Shown: positions 7,317 to 16,983, counted from the first letter of the stretch. The stretch is DNA of 64,000 nucleotides from Paenibacillus doosanensis (GCF_025060755.1 NZ_JANYUY010000029.1:31389-95388); one strand, 5' to 3'. Notes: a model not told the origin generated them from the sequence alone. Numbers and translations: made by a program.

Positions 7317-7838
7317 ATGAAATGGTTTTCCCGTCTTCTCATCACCATTGTACTCTCCGTAGGTCTTGTTCTGGGATTGTCCATTTTGCCTGAGCTGGAA
7401 AGCAAGTGGAATATCCCGGCGTTTCATACCGTTAAAGCGCAGCCGGTTTCCGATAACAATATCGTCGACGTGATGAGCAAGGTGCAGCTGCATTTGCGCA
7501 TAAGCCATGTCGAGCTGACCCATGCGATCGTATCGGTCGATCTGTTTGCTTCCCCTTCTTCGGAGAAGGCGGAGATCATACAGGATATGTACGCGTTATC
7601 CCGTTACTTCTTCAGCAGCACGACCAATATCAATCAGGTGCTGATTCGCGTTCTCGACGGCTCGAAAGAAGGCGGCACGTCACTTTTGCTGGCCACGGAC
7701 GCGCGAAGGGAAAAGTGGCTTCCCGGGGAAATCACGCCCAGAACGCAGAGCGCAGAGGAGATGGAGCAATATTTGCAATCGCATTTCCGCGTGACGTATA
7801 CGGCAAAATGGCAGCAGCGATTCGACGCAAAAAGTTAA
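7317..7838 (+). CDS. Unrecognised membrane-anchored or secreted protein
   Basis: 173 residues, ATG 7317 after GAAGGAGGA. Residues 5-25 (FSRLLITIVLSVGLVLGLSI) form a signal anchor or signal peptide; the remainder is predicted outside the cytoplasmic membrane. No motif I recognise; a segment HAIVSVDLFASPSSEKAEII and a mixed alpha/beta composition suggest one small globular domain. It has its own terminator upstream and lies just before the hepS operon. No function is assigned. Confidence 0.7.
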   Translation: MKWFSRLLITIVLSVGLVLGLSILPELESKWNIPAFHTVKAQPVSDNNIVDVMSKVQLHLRISHVELTHAIVSVDLFASPSSEKAEIIQDMYALSRYFFSSTTNINQVLIRVLDGSKEGGTSLLLATDARREKWLPGEITPRTQSAEEMEQYLQSHFRVTYTAKWQQRFDAKS

Positions 7839-7868
7839 GACAAGTATTGTGCGAGTCTCTGCGGATTG

Positions 7869-7877
7869 TGCTATAAT
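7869..7877 (+). promoter_or_regulatory. Extended -10 promoter of the hepS operon
   Basis: TGCTATAAT is a perfect extended -10; a weak TTGTGC lies 19 bases upstream of its TATAAT. Transcription would start near 7884 and could serve hepS through at least hepT. Confidence 0.55.
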
Positions 7878-7927
7878 AATTTAGATTGTGATATCAGCGA
7901 TTCTTTGGATTGGTTCGGAGGCACATT

Positions 7928-8791
7928 ATGAATTCTTATCGGATCCCCGAAATGGCCCGAAAATATATGGATTACGACATGATCCGGCAGCATACCGACT
8001 TGCCGGTATTTCCTGAATTTCGGACACATTTGTTGTATGCGTTCTTAAGCAGACACAGCTCGTTATCAGGCTACAGCGAATTGTTCAGTCTGGTCACTTC
8101 TTTGGTTCAAATCGGGATGGACACGCATGATTTGGTCAGCATCACCAATAACGCGAAGGAAACGAAAGCGGCAAGGTCGAGGCAGCTCAAGGTTTTGGCC
8201 GGAGACTACTTTAGCAGCCGTTTTTATTATTTGCTTTCCCATGCGGGACAGATCGAGCTGATAGGGATCTTGTCGAACGCCATCTGCGAAGTCAACCGCA
8301 AGAAGATGAATTTGTATCAAAGGATGAGACAGCTGAACTTGACGGCCGACGATTACATCAAGCTGTCGGTCGAAATCCGCGCGCAGCTGTATTTGGCTTT
8401 CGCCTGTTTGATGGAGGAGTCTCTGCGGCATACGTGGCCGGAGGTGCTGGGGCTGTTCACGCAGTGCGAAGTGCTGCTGCTGGAGATCGGCCGTTCGGAA
8501 TCCGTACAGCAGTACCGGGACAGCTGGGGATATTGGCATATCCTGCATCAAGCTTCCAAAGAAGAGGGCAAGCATGTTCAAGCCGAAGATCCGGACTACG
8601 CCAAGCTGCGGTCCATCTGGCTTAAATATAAAATTACGCCGCAGCTGTACCAAATGCTGGATTCATGCATGAAACAGCTGCAGGATAAGCTGCAGACGCT
8701 GGAATCGAAGGAATTGGCTAAGGAGCTGCAATTGATTGGAGAGCCTTTTGCGCGTTACCTCTCGACACCTAAAGCGCTGGAAGAAATTTGA
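7928..8791 (+). CDS. hepS: Heptaprenyl diphosphate synthase component 1
   Basis: 287 residues. This is the small regulatory subunit of the two-component heptaprenyl diphosphate synthase that makes the menaquinone side chain with HepT. It lacks the catalytic DDxxD motifs, as expected. The motif RSRQLKVLAGDYFSSRFYYL is the family hallmark. ATG 7928 is preceded by GGAGG at 7917-7921; the TTG at 7910 lies upstream of that site. It heads the menaquinone block. Confidence 0.9.
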   Translation: MNSYRIPEMARKYMDYDMIRQHTDLPVFPEFRTHLLYAFLSRHSSLSGYSELFSLVTSLVQIGMDTHDLVSITNNAKETKAARSRQLKVLAGDYFSSRFYYLLSHAGQIELIGILSNAICEVNRKKMNLYQRMRQLNLTADDYIKLSVEIRAQLYLAFACLMEESLRHTWPEVLGLFTQCEVLLLEIGRSESVQQYRDSWGYWHILHQASKEEGKHVQAEDPDYAKLRSIWLKYKITPQLYQMLDSCMKQLQDKLQTLESKELAKELQLIGEPFARYLSTPKALEEI

Positions 8792-8802
8792 GGTGAAAAT
8801 TC

Positions 8803-9528
8803 GTGCAATCCAAAGCGAAGTCAAAAGAAGAATTCGTTCATTCCGTCTTCGAGAGCATCGCGCCGAAATACGATCTGATGAACGATATTCTCAGCTTCCG
8901 CAGGCATAAAGCCTGGAGAAAATTTACGATGAGCAAAATGGCTGTCAAGCCGGGCAGTACCGCGATCGATCTATGCTGCGGAACCTGCGACTGGACGATC
9001 AGCACGGCGCGGGCGAGCGGCAGCGGTCAAGTGGTCGGTCTCGACTTCAGTCAAAATATGCTTGATTACGGAGCCGCGAAAGTGCGGGAAGCGGGGCTCG
9101 AATCGCAGATCAAGCTCACTCAAGGCAACGCGATGAGCCTGCCGTTCGAGGATAATACGTTCGACTATGCGACGATCGGCTTTGCGCTTCGCAATGTGCC
9201 GGACCTGGTGAAGGTTATCGAGGAGATGCAGAGAGTCGTCAAGCCTGGAGGCATGGTCGTCTCTTTGGAGCTGTCCAAGCCGACTTGGCAGCCGTTCAAG
9301 GGGCTTTATTATTTTTATTTTCAAAATATTTTACCTATGCTCGGCAAGTTGATTGCCAAACGATATGAGCAGTACAAATGGCTGCCGGAATCATTAATTC
9401 ATTTTCCTGATCATAAGCAGTTGGCTGACATTTTCAGAAAAACGGGACTGACCCAAGTTCAAGCTTTTCCGCTTACCGGAGGCATCGCGGCTCTTCATAT
9501 CGGCATCAAGAGTAAGGGAGCGCAATAA
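8803..9528 (+). CDS. menG: Demethylmenaquinone methyltransferase
   Basis: 241 residues, GTG start at 8803 after GAGGTG. Transfers a methyl group from S-adenosylmethionine to demethylmenaquinone, the final step of menaquinone synthesis. SAM-binding motif [11 protein letters not shown] and the family motif [18 protein letters not shown] are present. It is used by both the classical and the futalosine routes, so it does not tell which upstream route operates. It lies 11 bases after hepS. Confidence 0.96.
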   Translation: MQSKAKSKEEFVHSVFESIAPKYDLMNDILSFRRHKAWRKFTMSKMAVKPGSTAIDLCCGTCDWTISTARASGSGQVVGLDFSQNMLDYGAAKVREAGLESQIKLTQGNAMSLPFEDNTFDYATIGFALRNVPDLVKVIEEMQRVVKPGGMVVSLELSKPTWQPFKGLYYFYFQNILPMLGKLIAKRYEQYKWLPESLIHFPDHKQLADIFRKTGLTQVQAFPLTGGIAALHIGIKSKGAQ

Positions 9529-9548
9529 GAAATGGGAGTGGAAAACGA

Positions 9549-10424
9549 ATGTTGTTGAAAAAAGCAAAAGTGTTTATGGAAATGATTAAAATCGAGCATA
9601 CGCTGTTTGCTTTGCCTTTTGCGTTTATGGGGGCATTGCTCGGTTCGGTCGTTATTTTTCAAAAACTGCCGGGTTGGGGACAAATCGGCTGGATCATTCT
9701 GGCTATGGTAGGCGCAAGAAGCGCCGCTATGGGGCTTAACCGGGTTATCGACAAGGTGTTCGACGCCAAAAATCCGCGCACGGCCGCCAGGGCCATTCCG
9801 GCAGGTCTGATTTCTTCCAAGGAAGCCATTTTGTTCATTGTGATTTCATTCACATTATTGTTTTGGGCTACGGCCAATTTAAGCTCGCTATCGATGAAAC
9901 TGCTTCCTATAGCTATTTTCTTACTGGTCTTTTATTCTTATACCAAACGCTTCACATGGGCGTGCCATTTGTTCCTCGGCTTTACGATCGCGCTGGCTCC
10001 GCTTGGCAGCTGGGTGGCCATTACGAACAATGTGACGTTGAGCGCTTTGATCTTCTACGTAGCGATCGCTTTCTGGGTTGCAGGCTTTGATATTATTTAC
10101 GCATGCCAGGACGAAGAGTTTGACCGTGAGGAAGGCTTGCATTCGATCCCGCAGCGGTTCGGCGTCGCCAAGGCGCTGCGGATCGCCCGCTGGTTCCATG
10201 TCATCACGGCGTTAGGGCTGCTCACGCTGTTCTATTTGACCGATCTCAGCTGGGTTTATTTGACCGGCCTCATTCTTGCCAACGCGCTGCTGTTCTACGA
10301 GCATAAGATTGTGACGCCGAAAAATTTGAGCAGGCTGAACACCGCTTTCTTTACGCTCAACAGCGTCATTAGCGTGGCGATGTTCGTGTTCACCCTGGTC
10401 GATCTGGTGGTGTTCCGCGGATGA
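9549..10424 (+). CDS. ubiA: UbiA-family polyprenyltransferase (probable futalosine-route MqnP)
   Basis: 291 residues, strongly hydrophobic with about 8-9 transmembrane helices. Two aspartate motifs for prenyl diphosphate and magnesium are visible: NRVIDKVFDAKNPRT and YACQDEEFDREEG. UbiA-type enzymes attach a polyprenyl chain to an aromatic acid in the membrane. With UbiX and MqnA next to it, the aromatic acceptor is probably 1,4-dihydroxy-6-naphthoate of the futalosine menaquinone route, rather than 4-hydroxybenzoate; that assignment is inference from context. The stop overlaps the ubiX start. Confidence 0.85.
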   Translation: MLLKKAKVFMEMIKIEHTLFALPFAFMGALLGSVVIFQKLPGWGQIGWIILAMVGARSAAMGLNRVIDKVFDAKNPRTAARAIPAGLISSKEAILFIVISFTLLFWATANLSSLSMKLLPIAIFLLVFYSYTKRFTWACHLFLGFTIALAPLGSWVAITNNVTLSALIFYVAIAFWVAGFDIIYACQDEEFDREEGLHSIPQRFGVAKALRIARWFHVITALGLLTLFYLTDLSWVYLTGLILANALLFYEHKIVTPKNLSRLNTAFFTLNSVISVAMFVFTLVDLVVFRG

Positions 10425-11053
10425 GAAGGCCCTGGGTCGTAGGAATTACCGGGGCTAGCGGAGCCGCTTACGGCGTACGCCTCTGCCGGTTCCTGCTTGC
10501 CCGCGGACTGAACATCCATCTCTTGATTACCGACGCCGGCTGGCGGGTGCTCAAAGAGGAGCTCGGCTGGGACGCTGCCCGCAGGAAGGAAATGCTGGAG
10601 AAGCATTTCGGCGGATACTCCGGCGGCTATGTGTACAACCCGATTCAGGACATCGGGGCCAGCACGGCCAGCGGCTCCTTCCGGACCAGCGGAATGGTCA
10701 TCATTCCGTGTTCGATGGGGACCTTGTCCGGCATCGCTCACGGCGCCTCGGACAATCTGCTTGAACGAACGGCGGACGTGATGCTGAAGGAAGGCCGGCC
10801 GCTGATTATCGTGCCGCGGGAAACGCCGCTGCACGCGATTCACTTGGAGAATATGCTGAAGCTGGCCCGCATGGGAGTCAGAATCATTCCGGCTATGCCG
10901 GCATTTTATCAAGGGCCGCAGTCGATGGACGATATGGTCGATTTTATGGTCGGCAAAGTGCTGGACAGCATGGATGTGGAGCATGAATTGTATAAAAGAT
11001 GGGGGACGACGGAGGATGAGACGAAGCCAGGCGATCCGCATCGGCCGGATTGA
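10421..11053 (+). CDS. ubiX: Flavin prenyltransferase UbiX
   Basis: 210 residues with the flavin-binding N-terminus VGITGASGAAYGVRL and the motif VPRETPLHAIHLENML. UbiX prenylates FMN to give the cofactor of UbiD-type decarboxylases, which remove the carboxyl group from the prenylated ring. No UbiD partner is in the window. The ATG overlaps the ubiA stop (ATGA), indicating translational coupling, and the 3' end overlaps the mqnA reading frame. Confidence 0.93.
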   Translation: MRRPWVVGITGASGAAYGVRLCRFLLARGLNIHLLITDAGWRVLKEELGWDAARRKEMLEKHFGGYSGGYVYNPIQDIGASTASGSFRTSGMVIIPCSMGTLSGIAHGASDNLLERTADVMLKEGRPLIIVPRETPLHAIHLENMLKLARMGVRIIPAMPAFYQGPQSMDDMVDFMVGKVLDSMDVEHELYKRWGTTEDETKPGDPHRPD

Positions 11054-11858
11054 TTTTACGAATGTCTGGCCTTTCTTTTATTATTTCCCTTATGAACGCT
11101 TTCAAGGGGAAGTGGAATTGGTTACTCAGGTCCCTACCCAATTAAATGCCGCGATGGCCGCAGGCGAGATCGACATCGGTCCCATTTCGTCTTTCGCTTA
11201 CGGCGAGCATTGCGAGCAGTACGTGCTGCTGCCGGATATGTCCGTCAGCGCTTTTCGTCAGGTTCAGTCCATATTGCTGTTTCACCGGAAGCCGCTGAGC
11301 GAGCTGTCGGGAGCTTCGGTCGCTCTGCCCACGACATCGGCAACCTCCGTCAATCTGCTTAAAATTATTTTGCAGCGGTTTTATGGGGTTGAGCCGGTTT
11401 ATCATGATGCGGCGCCCGTGCTGAACGACATGATGCGCACGGCCGATGCGGCTCTATTGATCGGCGACCACGCAATCCGGGAAAGCTGGCTTCCGCACGG
11501 CTGGCACGTGACCGATCTTGCCGAGGAATGGACGCGCCGAACGGGGCAGTGGATGTCGTTTGCCGTATGTGCTGTCCGCAAGCAGGAGGCGGAGCGTCAT
11601 CCGGAGCTGATCGCCCGCGTCTACGAAGGCTTCATGGAAAGCAAACGCAAATCGCTTGGCGATATGACGGCTCTCGTACAGGAAGCGCAGCGGCAGATCG
11701 GCGGGGACGCCGCTTATTGGCAGCGGTATTTCTCGACGTTAACGTACGAGTTCGGTCCGGATCAGCAAGCGGGATTGCAGCTGTACTACCGCTATGCATG
11801 GGAGCTCGGCTTGCTCAATAAACAAGTGCCGATTCAATTGTGGAACGACAAATACTGA
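11016..11858 (+). CDS. mqnA: Chorismate dehydratase MqnA (futalosine pathway)
   Basis: About 280 residues. MqnA converts chorismate to 3-[(1-carboxyvinyl)oxy]benzoate, the first committed step of the futalosine route to menaquinone. The N-terminus IRIGRIDFTNVWPFFYY and AGEIDIGPISSFAYGEH fit the MqnA/periplasmic-binding-protein fold; SVALPTTSATSVNLLKI follows. ATG 11016 is preceded by GGGGG at 11001-11005; in-frame starts at 10974 and 10983 are possible but lengthen the overlap with ubiX. Other mqn genes are outside the window. Confidence 0.88.
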   Translation: MRRSQAIRIGRIDFTNVWPFFYYFPYERFQGEVELVTQVPTQLNAAMAAGEIDIGPISSFAYGEHCEQYVLLPDMSVSAFRQVQSILLFHRKPLSELSGASVALPTTSATSVNLLKIILQRFYGVEPVYHDAAPVLNDMMRTADAALLIGDHAIRESWLPHGWHVTDLAEEWTRRTGQWMSFAVCAVRKQEAERHPELIARVYEGFMESKRKSLGDMTALVQEAQRQIGGDAAYWQRYFSTLTYEFGPDQQAGLQLYYRYAWELGLLNKQVPIQLWNDKY

Positions 11859-11872
11859 ACACAGGTGACGGA

Positions 11873-12847
11873 ATGAAACTGATTGAGCTGTACGCAAAAA
11901 TGAAAAAGGATATTTCGTACATAGAGAAAGAGCTGGAACGAAGTATCGACACCGATCACGCCATGCTGCGCGAGACGTCGGTACATTTGCTTAAGGCAGG
12001 CGGCAAAAGAATCCGGCCTATTTTTGTTCTGCTCGGTGCGAAATTCGGCACCTACGATTTGACCCGCGTCAAGCATGTAGCGGTGCCTCTGGAATTAATA
12101 CATATGGCTTCGCTTGTTCACGACGACGTGATCGACGATGCGGAAACCCGCCGCGGCCAACTGACCGTCCGCTCCAAATGGGATAACCGGGTCGCCATGT
12201 TCACGGGCGATTATATTTTTGCCAAAGCGCTTCACGTAGCGACCGGCCTGGGCAATCCCGCGATACACCAAACGTTGTCCAAGGCGATACTGGAGATGAG
12301 CATCGGCGAGATGGAGCAAATCCGCCTTTTCTTCAACGCGGAGCAGACGGTGCGCGACTACTTGCTTAGAATCCGCCGGAAGACGGCGCTGCTGATCGCG
12401 ATAAGCTGCCAGCTCGGAGCTATTGCGGCCGATGCGGACGAATGGGTATCGAACCGGTTGTATTCGTTCGGCTACAACGTGGGGATGGCTTTTCAGATAA
12501 GAGACGATCTGCTCGATCTGTGCGGCACGGAGAAGGAGATCGGCAAGCCTCCGGGCAGCGATATCCGGCAGGGCAATATCACGATCCCGGTCATTTATGC
12601 GCTGCGGGAGCCCGGACTGCAGGCGCCGCTCATGCAGGAGCTGCGGAGAATTCAGGAGGCCGACGGCCAAATCGACGTCAGCCGGTTTATCGGGTTGATC
12701 CGCGGCAGTCAAGGCATCAGGCAGGCGGAAGAGCTGGCCAACCGCTATATCGACAAAGCGATTGCCGTTCTGCACAGCTTGCCGGACATACAGGCCAAGA
12801 AAGATTTGATCGGCGTAGCCCATTTTATCGGCAATCGTTCTTATTAA
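11873..12847 (+). CDS. hepT: Heptaprenyl diphosphate synthase component 2
   Basis: 324 residues, the catalytic subunit of heptaprenyl diphosphate synthase. First aspartate-rich motif LVHDDVIDDAETRRG and second IRDDLLD bind magnesium and the two diphosphate substrates; GGKRIRP is the third family motif. It works with HepS, encoded four genes upstream. ATG 11873 has only a modest AGGTG site. In B. subtilis hepS-menG-hepT are adjacent; here three genes are interposed. Confidence 0.95.
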   Translation: MKLIELYAKMKKDISYIEKELERSIDTDHAMLRETSVHLLKAGGKRIRPIFVLLGAKFGTYDLTRVKHVAVPLELIHMASLVHDDVIDDAETRRGQLTVRSKWDNRVAMFTGDYIFAKALHVATGLGNPAIHQTLSKAILEMSIGEMEQIRLFFNAEQTVRDYLLRIRRKTALLIAISCQLGAIAADADEWVSNRLYSFGYNVGMAFQIRDDLLDLCGTEKEIGKPPGSDIRQGNITIPVIYALREPGLQAPLMQELRRIQEADGQIDVSRFIGLIRGSQGIRQAEELANRYIDKAIAVLHSLPDIQAKKDLIGVAHFIGNRSY

Positions 12848-12913
12848 ACGTTAAAACGGTTTATTATCATGCGGTTTATGTGATATATTGGGAAGAAAAG
12901 GGGGAATAGAGGG

Positions 12914-13357
12914 ATGGAACGCACTTTTCTAATGGTCAAGCCCGACGGCGTCCAACGCGGTCTTATCGGCGAAATCGTCAAACGATTCGAGCAAAAAGGA
13001 TTTCAGCTCGTCGGCGCCAAGCTGATCCAAGTGACGGCAGAGCTGGCGGAGCGGCATTACGAAGAGCATAAAGGAAAAGATTTCTACGATCGATTGGTCG
13101 ATTTCATCACGTCCGGTCCCGTATTTGCCATGGTATGGGAAGGGGATCAGGTCGTCGCATTATCCAGAGCGATGATCGGCAAAACCAGCGCCCTGGACGC
13201 GGCCCCGGGAACGATTCGAAGCGATTATGCCATACATACGAATTATAATTTGATTCACGGTTCCGATTCTCCGGAAAGCGCGCAAAGAGAGATTGCCAAT
13301 TTCTTCGCCGAGCACGAGTTGTTGAATTACAGCAAAGTCATAAGCCAGTGGATCTAG
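12914..13357 (+). CDS. ndk: Nucleoside diphosphate kinase
   Basis: 147 residues, full length. It exchanges gamma-phosphates among nucleoside di- and triphosphates through a phosphohistidine. The N-terminal [15 protein letters not shown] and the active-site histidine in [12 protein letters not shown] are diagnostic. It follows hepT by 66 bases and precedes cheR, as in B. subtilis. Confidence 0.98.
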   Translation: MERTFLMVKPDGVQRGLIGEIVKRFEQKGFQLVGAKLIQVTAELAERHYEEHKGKDFYDRLVDFITSGPVFAMVWEGDQVVALSRAMIGKTSALDAAPGTIRSDYAIHTNYNLIHGSDSPESAQREIANFFAEHELLNYSKVISQWI

Positions 13358-13372
13358 GGTGAGGAGACCGGC

Positions 13373-14152
13373 ATGGAGGATCAGGATTTTCTGCTGTTCA
13401 TCAAAAAGGTAAAAGATTACACGTCTATCGATTTGGCGCAATATAAAGAAGCCCAGATGAAACGGCGGCTGACTACGCTGCGGATGAAGAAGGGGTACGA
13501 CTCGTTCGCTTCCTTTTTCGAGGCGATGACGAAGGATAAGGAATTGTTCTACGAATTTCTCGACCGGATGACGATTAACGTATCCGAATTTTGGCGCAAT
13601 CCGAATCGGTGGGAAGTTCTGGAAAAACAGTTTCTGCCCGAAATGCTGCGCAAAACCCGCAAGCTGAAATGCTGGAGCGCCGCTTGCTCGACGGGGGAGG
13701 AGCCCTACACGCTGGCGATGATTTTGGCGGAGCTCGGCGCGCTGCAGGATGCGCAGCTGGTGGCCACGGATCTCGACGAGGGCGCGCTGGCCAAGGCGAA
13801 GAAGGCCGTATATTCCGATCGTTCGATCCGGGATGTGCCGCAAGCGTACTTGAAAAAATATTATAAGCAGGAAAATATGACGTTTTCGATTGCGGACGGA
13901 CTGAAGCGAGAAATTCGCTTTCAGAAGCAAAATTTGCTCATCGATCCGTTCGATACGCAGTTCGACTTGATTATTTGCCGTAACGTCATGATCTATTTTA
14001 CGGAAGAAGCCAAGCACTTGTTATATCATAAATTCGCCAATGCGCTGAAGCCGGGAGGCATCTTGTTTGTCGGCAGCACGGAACAAATTTTCTCTCCGGG
14101 ACAATATGAGCTTGAGCCTGCGGAAACGTTCTTTTATCGGAAAAAAGGCTAA
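13373..14152 (+). CDS. cheR: Chemoreceptor glutamate methyltransferase CheR
   Basis: 259 residues. CheR methylates glutamates of chemoreceptors from S-adenosylmethionine for sensory adaptation. The N-terminal helical domain includes KRRLTTLRMKKGYDSF; the catalytic domain contains WSAACSTGEEPYTLAM (SAM site) and ICRNVMIYFTEEAKH. No other chemotaxis gene is nearby, which is also the arrangement in B. subtilis. Confidence 0.96.
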   Translation: MEDQDFLLFIKKVKDYTSIDLAQYKEAQMKRRLTTLRMKKGYDSFASFFEAMTKDKELFYEFLDRMTINVSEFWRNPNRWEVLEKQFLPEMLRKTRKLKCWSAACSTGEEPYTLAMILAELGALQDAQLVATDLDEGALAKAKKAVYSDRSIRDVPQAYLKKYYKQENMTFSIADGLKREIRFQKQNLLIDPFDTQFDLIICRNVMIYFTEEAKHLLYHKFANALKPGGILFVGSTEQIFSPGQYELEPAETFFYRKKG

Positions 14153-14232
14153 AAAAGCGGAAGCCATGTATAACTTTTTCCATCTGTTCCTATACTGTGA
14201 ATAATCGACAAAAATCTGCAGGAGGGGATTCG

Positions 14233-14397
14233 GTGGATAAACGAAAAGTGATCATGGCTTATCGAAGAGGATTTATTACGGTGCAGGAATGCGCGCAAAT
14301 TATGGGAATCGATTCTTTGCAAGTGATGGGGATGATGGAGGACCCGGAGCTGAAAGAGCTTCCGAGTCCGTTCAAGAAGCAGCCCGTCAACGGCTGA
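14233..14397 (+). CDS. Small uncharacterised protein, 54 residues
   Basis: Starts at GTG 14233 with a perfect AGGAGGGG at 14220-14226. The composition is basic and helical: RRGFITVQECAQIMGIDSLQ resembles the middle of a helix-turn-helix, with a downstream FKKQP tail. Too small for confident domain assignment; a DNA- or protein-binding adaptor is possible. It is followed by a terminator, so it is the last gene before the aro operon promoter. Confidence 0.6.
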   Translation: MDKRKVIMAYRRGFITVQECAQIMGIDSLQVMGMMEDPELKELPSPFKKQPVNG

Positions 14398-14425
14398 TAG
14401 AGCAGGAAGCACTACGATTGAGCGA

Positions 14426-14473
14426 AGATGCGCCGCTGCGGGGTACGAGCCCTAAGCGGGGCATCTTTTTTTG
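14426..14473 (+). terminator. Terminator before the aro operon
   Basis: GATGC...GC pairs with GC...GCATC through a long imperfect stem, followed by seven T residues. Confidence 0.75.
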
Positions 14474-14583
14474 CGCCCGGAAACGATGCTAATCGGATTT
14501 CCGTACAGGGAGGGCTTTATTCAGATTTGCGCATTCCGCCGCGGACGGCCCTAGACGCTCGGCCCGGGATTTGAGTCCGTTTC

Positions 14584-14612
14584 TTGTCAAACGGTGGCGC
14601 CTATACTATAAT
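14584..14612 (+). promoter_or_regulatory. Promoter of aroC-aroB-aroH
   Basis: TTGTCA (14584-14589), exactly 17 bases, TATAAT (14607-14612). Start near 14619 gives an 84-base leader to the aroC GTG. The 305-base gap 14398-14702 contains this and the preceding terminator; no other element is apparent. Confidence 0.8.
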
Positions 14613-14702
14613 TAGCACATGAATGGAGTACATAAAAGCGCTAAAGCGTGCCGGTCGGTTATTGCTGCGTTTTTGGGGATAGGATGAAAGGGGACAACGA
14701 GT

Positions 14703-15866
14703 GTGAGATATTTAACAGCAGGGGAAACGCACGGTCCGCAGCTTACTGCGATTATCGAAGGGTTTCCGAGCAATGTAACCATCGATTTTGAACAAGTGAA
14801 TTTTCAATTGGCGCGCCGGCAAAAAGGGTATGGACGCGGACGCCGCATGCAGATTGAGAAAGATACCGCGAGCATTGTCGGCGGCGTAAGACACGGCAAA
14901 ACAACAGGCGCTCCGATCGCTCTCGTCGTGGAGAACAACGACTGGAAGCATTGGACGAGCGTAATGAATATCGAACCGATCGAAGGCAACGACGAGACGA
15001 AGCGCAGGGTAAACCGGCCGCGTCCGGGTCATGCCGATTTGAACGGCGGTTTGAAATATAATCAAAAAGATTTGCGCAACATTTTGGAACGGTCCAGCGC
15101 CCGGGAGACGACGATGCGTGTGGCTATCGGCGCGGTAGCCCGTCAATTGCTGTCCGCATTCGGCATTAAAGTGGCCAGTCAAGTAATCCGCATCGGCGAG
15201 GTGGAAGTGAACCGCCAGGAGCTGCCGATCGACGATTTGATCCGCATTACCGAGGAATCGCCGCTGCGCGTGGTCGATAAGGAAGCCGAAGCGCGTATGA
15301 TCGCGGCGATCGACGCGGCGAAGGAAGACGGAGATACGCTCGGTGGCATCGTGGAATGCGTGATCGAAGGCGTGCCTGTCGGGCTCGGCAGCCATGTGCA
15401 ATGGGACCGCAAGCTGGACGGACGCATCGCGCAGGCGGTTTTGTCGATCCAAGCGTTCAAGGGCTGCGAGATCGGCATCGGTTTCGAAGCGGCTAAGCTG
15501 AGAGGCTCCAAAGTACACGACGAGATCATGTATGAGGAGGGAAGAGGCTTCTATCGCGCTTCCAACCGTGCGGGAGGCTTCGAAGGCGGCATGACGACCG
15601 GCGAGCCTATCGTCGTACGCGGCGTCATGAAGCCGATCTCGACACTGTACAAAGCGCTGCAGAGCGTCGATATCGATACGAAGGAAGCGTTCACCGCTCA
15701 GGTGGAGCGTTCCGATACTTGCGCCGTAGCGGCAGCGGGCGTCATTATGGAAAATATCGTTGCCTGGGAAGTGGCAAGCGCGTTTCTCGACAAGTTCGGC
15801 GGAGATTCTCTGGAGGAGATTCGCAACAATTACAACAGCTTTTTGGAGCAAGTGAAAAGTTACTAG
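14703..15866 (+). CDS. aroC: Chorismate synthase
   Basis: 387 residues, GTG start. Converts 5-enolpyruvylshikimate-3-phosphate to chorismate using reduced FMN. Signatures: [19 protein letters not shown], the family motif [24 protein letters not shown] and the [17 protein letters not shown] region. Called aroF in B. subtilis, where it also heads an aro unit upstream of trp. Its product is the branch point for Trp, Tyr/Phe and, through MqnA, menaquinone. Confidence 0.97.
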   Translation: MRYLTAGETHGPQLTAIIEGFPSNVTIDFEQVNFQLARRQKGYGRGRRMQIEKDTASIVGGVRHGKTTGAPIALVVENNDWKHWTSVMNIEPIEGNDETKRRVNRPRPGHADLNGGLKYNQKDLRNILERSSARETTMRVAIGAVARQLLSAFGIKVASQVIRIGEVEVNRQELPIDDLIRITEESPLRVVDKEAEARMIAAIDAAKEDGDTLGGIVECVIEGVPVGLGSHVQWDRKLDGRIAQAVLSIQAFKGCEIGIGFEAAKLRGSKVHDEIMYEEGRGFYRASNRAGGFEGGMTTGEPIVVRGVMKPISTLYKALQSVDIDTKEAFTAQVERSDTCAVAAAGVIMENIVAWEVASAFLDKFGGDSLEEIRNNYNSFLEQVKSY

Positions 15867-15886
15867 AGGAAAGAGGCGAGGACCGG

Positions 15887-16981
15887 ATGAAGGAGCTAAC
15901 GGTTGATTTAGGGGAACGATCGTATCCGATTTATATCGGCGAAGGGATTTTGGATCAAATCGGCGGCTTGTTCGATAAGCACGGCATCAGCAAAATTTCT
16001 CCGATCCTGCTGGTTACCGATTCGCATGTTGCAGAGCATCACCTGGCTCCGGTTATGGGCAAGCTTCAGGAGTCGGGTTACTCCGTCGTCTCCCATATCG
16101 TAGCCGCGGGAGAGAAGTCCAAATCGCTCGGCGTGCTGGAGGATATCGTAACGACGGCACTGCAGGCCGGGCTCGACCGCAAGTCCACAGTTGTCGCTTT
16201 GGGCGGCGGCGTCGTCGGGGATTTGGCCGGCTTCGTGGCGGCAAGCTACATGCGGGGCATCCGTTTCGTGCAAATTCCGACGACGATTCTGGCCCACGAC
16301 AGCAGCGTTGGCGGCAAAGTGGCGGTGAACCATCCGCTCGCCAAAAACATTATCGGCGCGTTCCATCAGCCGGAAATGGTACTGTACGACACGGCGACTC
16401 TGCAATCGCTGCCGGAGCGCATCGTGCGCGAAGGGCTGTCCGAGATGATCAAGCACGGCTTGATCTGGGACGCCGAGTTTACGCAGTGGATGGAAGACAA
16501 CGCCGAGAAGCTGATCGCGCTCGACCAGGAAGCGCTGCAGTACGGACTGTACCAGGGCTGTAAGGTGAAATCGATCGTCGTGTCCCAGGATGAGAAGGAG
16601 AACGATCTGCGGGCTATTCTCAATCTCGGCCATACGATAGGCCATGCTCTGGAAGCGGTGGCCAATTACAATGAGCTGCATCACGGGGAAGCGATCTCTA
16701 TAGGGATGGTCGGCTCGGCGAAGCTGGCGATGAAGCTGGGTTATCCCGAGCCTATTTATACGACGACCAAACGTATTTTGCAAAAATTCGGCCTGCCGAC
16801 GCGCATTCCCGCTCATCTGGATACGGATGCGATCATGAGCGCGATGATGCATGACAAGAAGTTCAAAGAAGGTACGATGGTATTTATTATTCCGACGGCT
16901 ATCGGCAAGGTGGAAATCAATAAAAACGTATCTACGGCATGGGTAAGAGATGTCGTAGAGCAATTGAAACAGGAGGCTTGA
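15887..16981 (+). CDS. aroB: 3-Dehydroquinate synthase
   Basis: 364 residues from ATG 15887, which follows GAGGCGAGGA; in-frame codons upstream lie inside aroC and are not used. Second step of the shikimate pathway, NAD- and zinc/cobalt-dependent. Motifs: VALGGGVVGDLAGFVAASYM, IPTTILAHDSSVGGK, EMIKHGLI and the metal-binding LNLGHTIGHALE. Twenty bases separate it from aroC, so co-transcription is likely. Confidence 0.97.
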   Translation: MKELTVDLGERSYPIYIGEGILDQIGGLFDKHGISKISPILLVTDSHVAEHHLAPVMGKLQESGYSVVSHIVAAGEKSKSLGVLEDIVTTALQAGLDRKSTVVALGGGVVGDLAGFVAASYMRGIRFVQIPTTILAHDSSVGGKVAVNHPLAKNIIGAFHQPEMVLYDTATLQSLPERIVREGLSEMIKHGLIWDAEFTQWMEDNAEKLIALDQEALQYGLYQGCKVKSIVVSQDEKENDLRAILNLGHTIGHALEAVANYNELHHGEAISIGMVGSAKLAMKLGYPEPIYTTTKRILQKFGLPTRIPAHLDTDAIMSAMMHDKKFKEGTMVFIIPTAIGKVEINKNVSTAWVRDVVEQLKQEA

Positions 16982-16983
16982 CC

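Noticed and set aside
12848..12913. A terminator between hepT and ndk
   Set aside because: AAACGTT/AACGGTTT-like pairing is weak and lacks a T-run; the genes may be co-transcribed.
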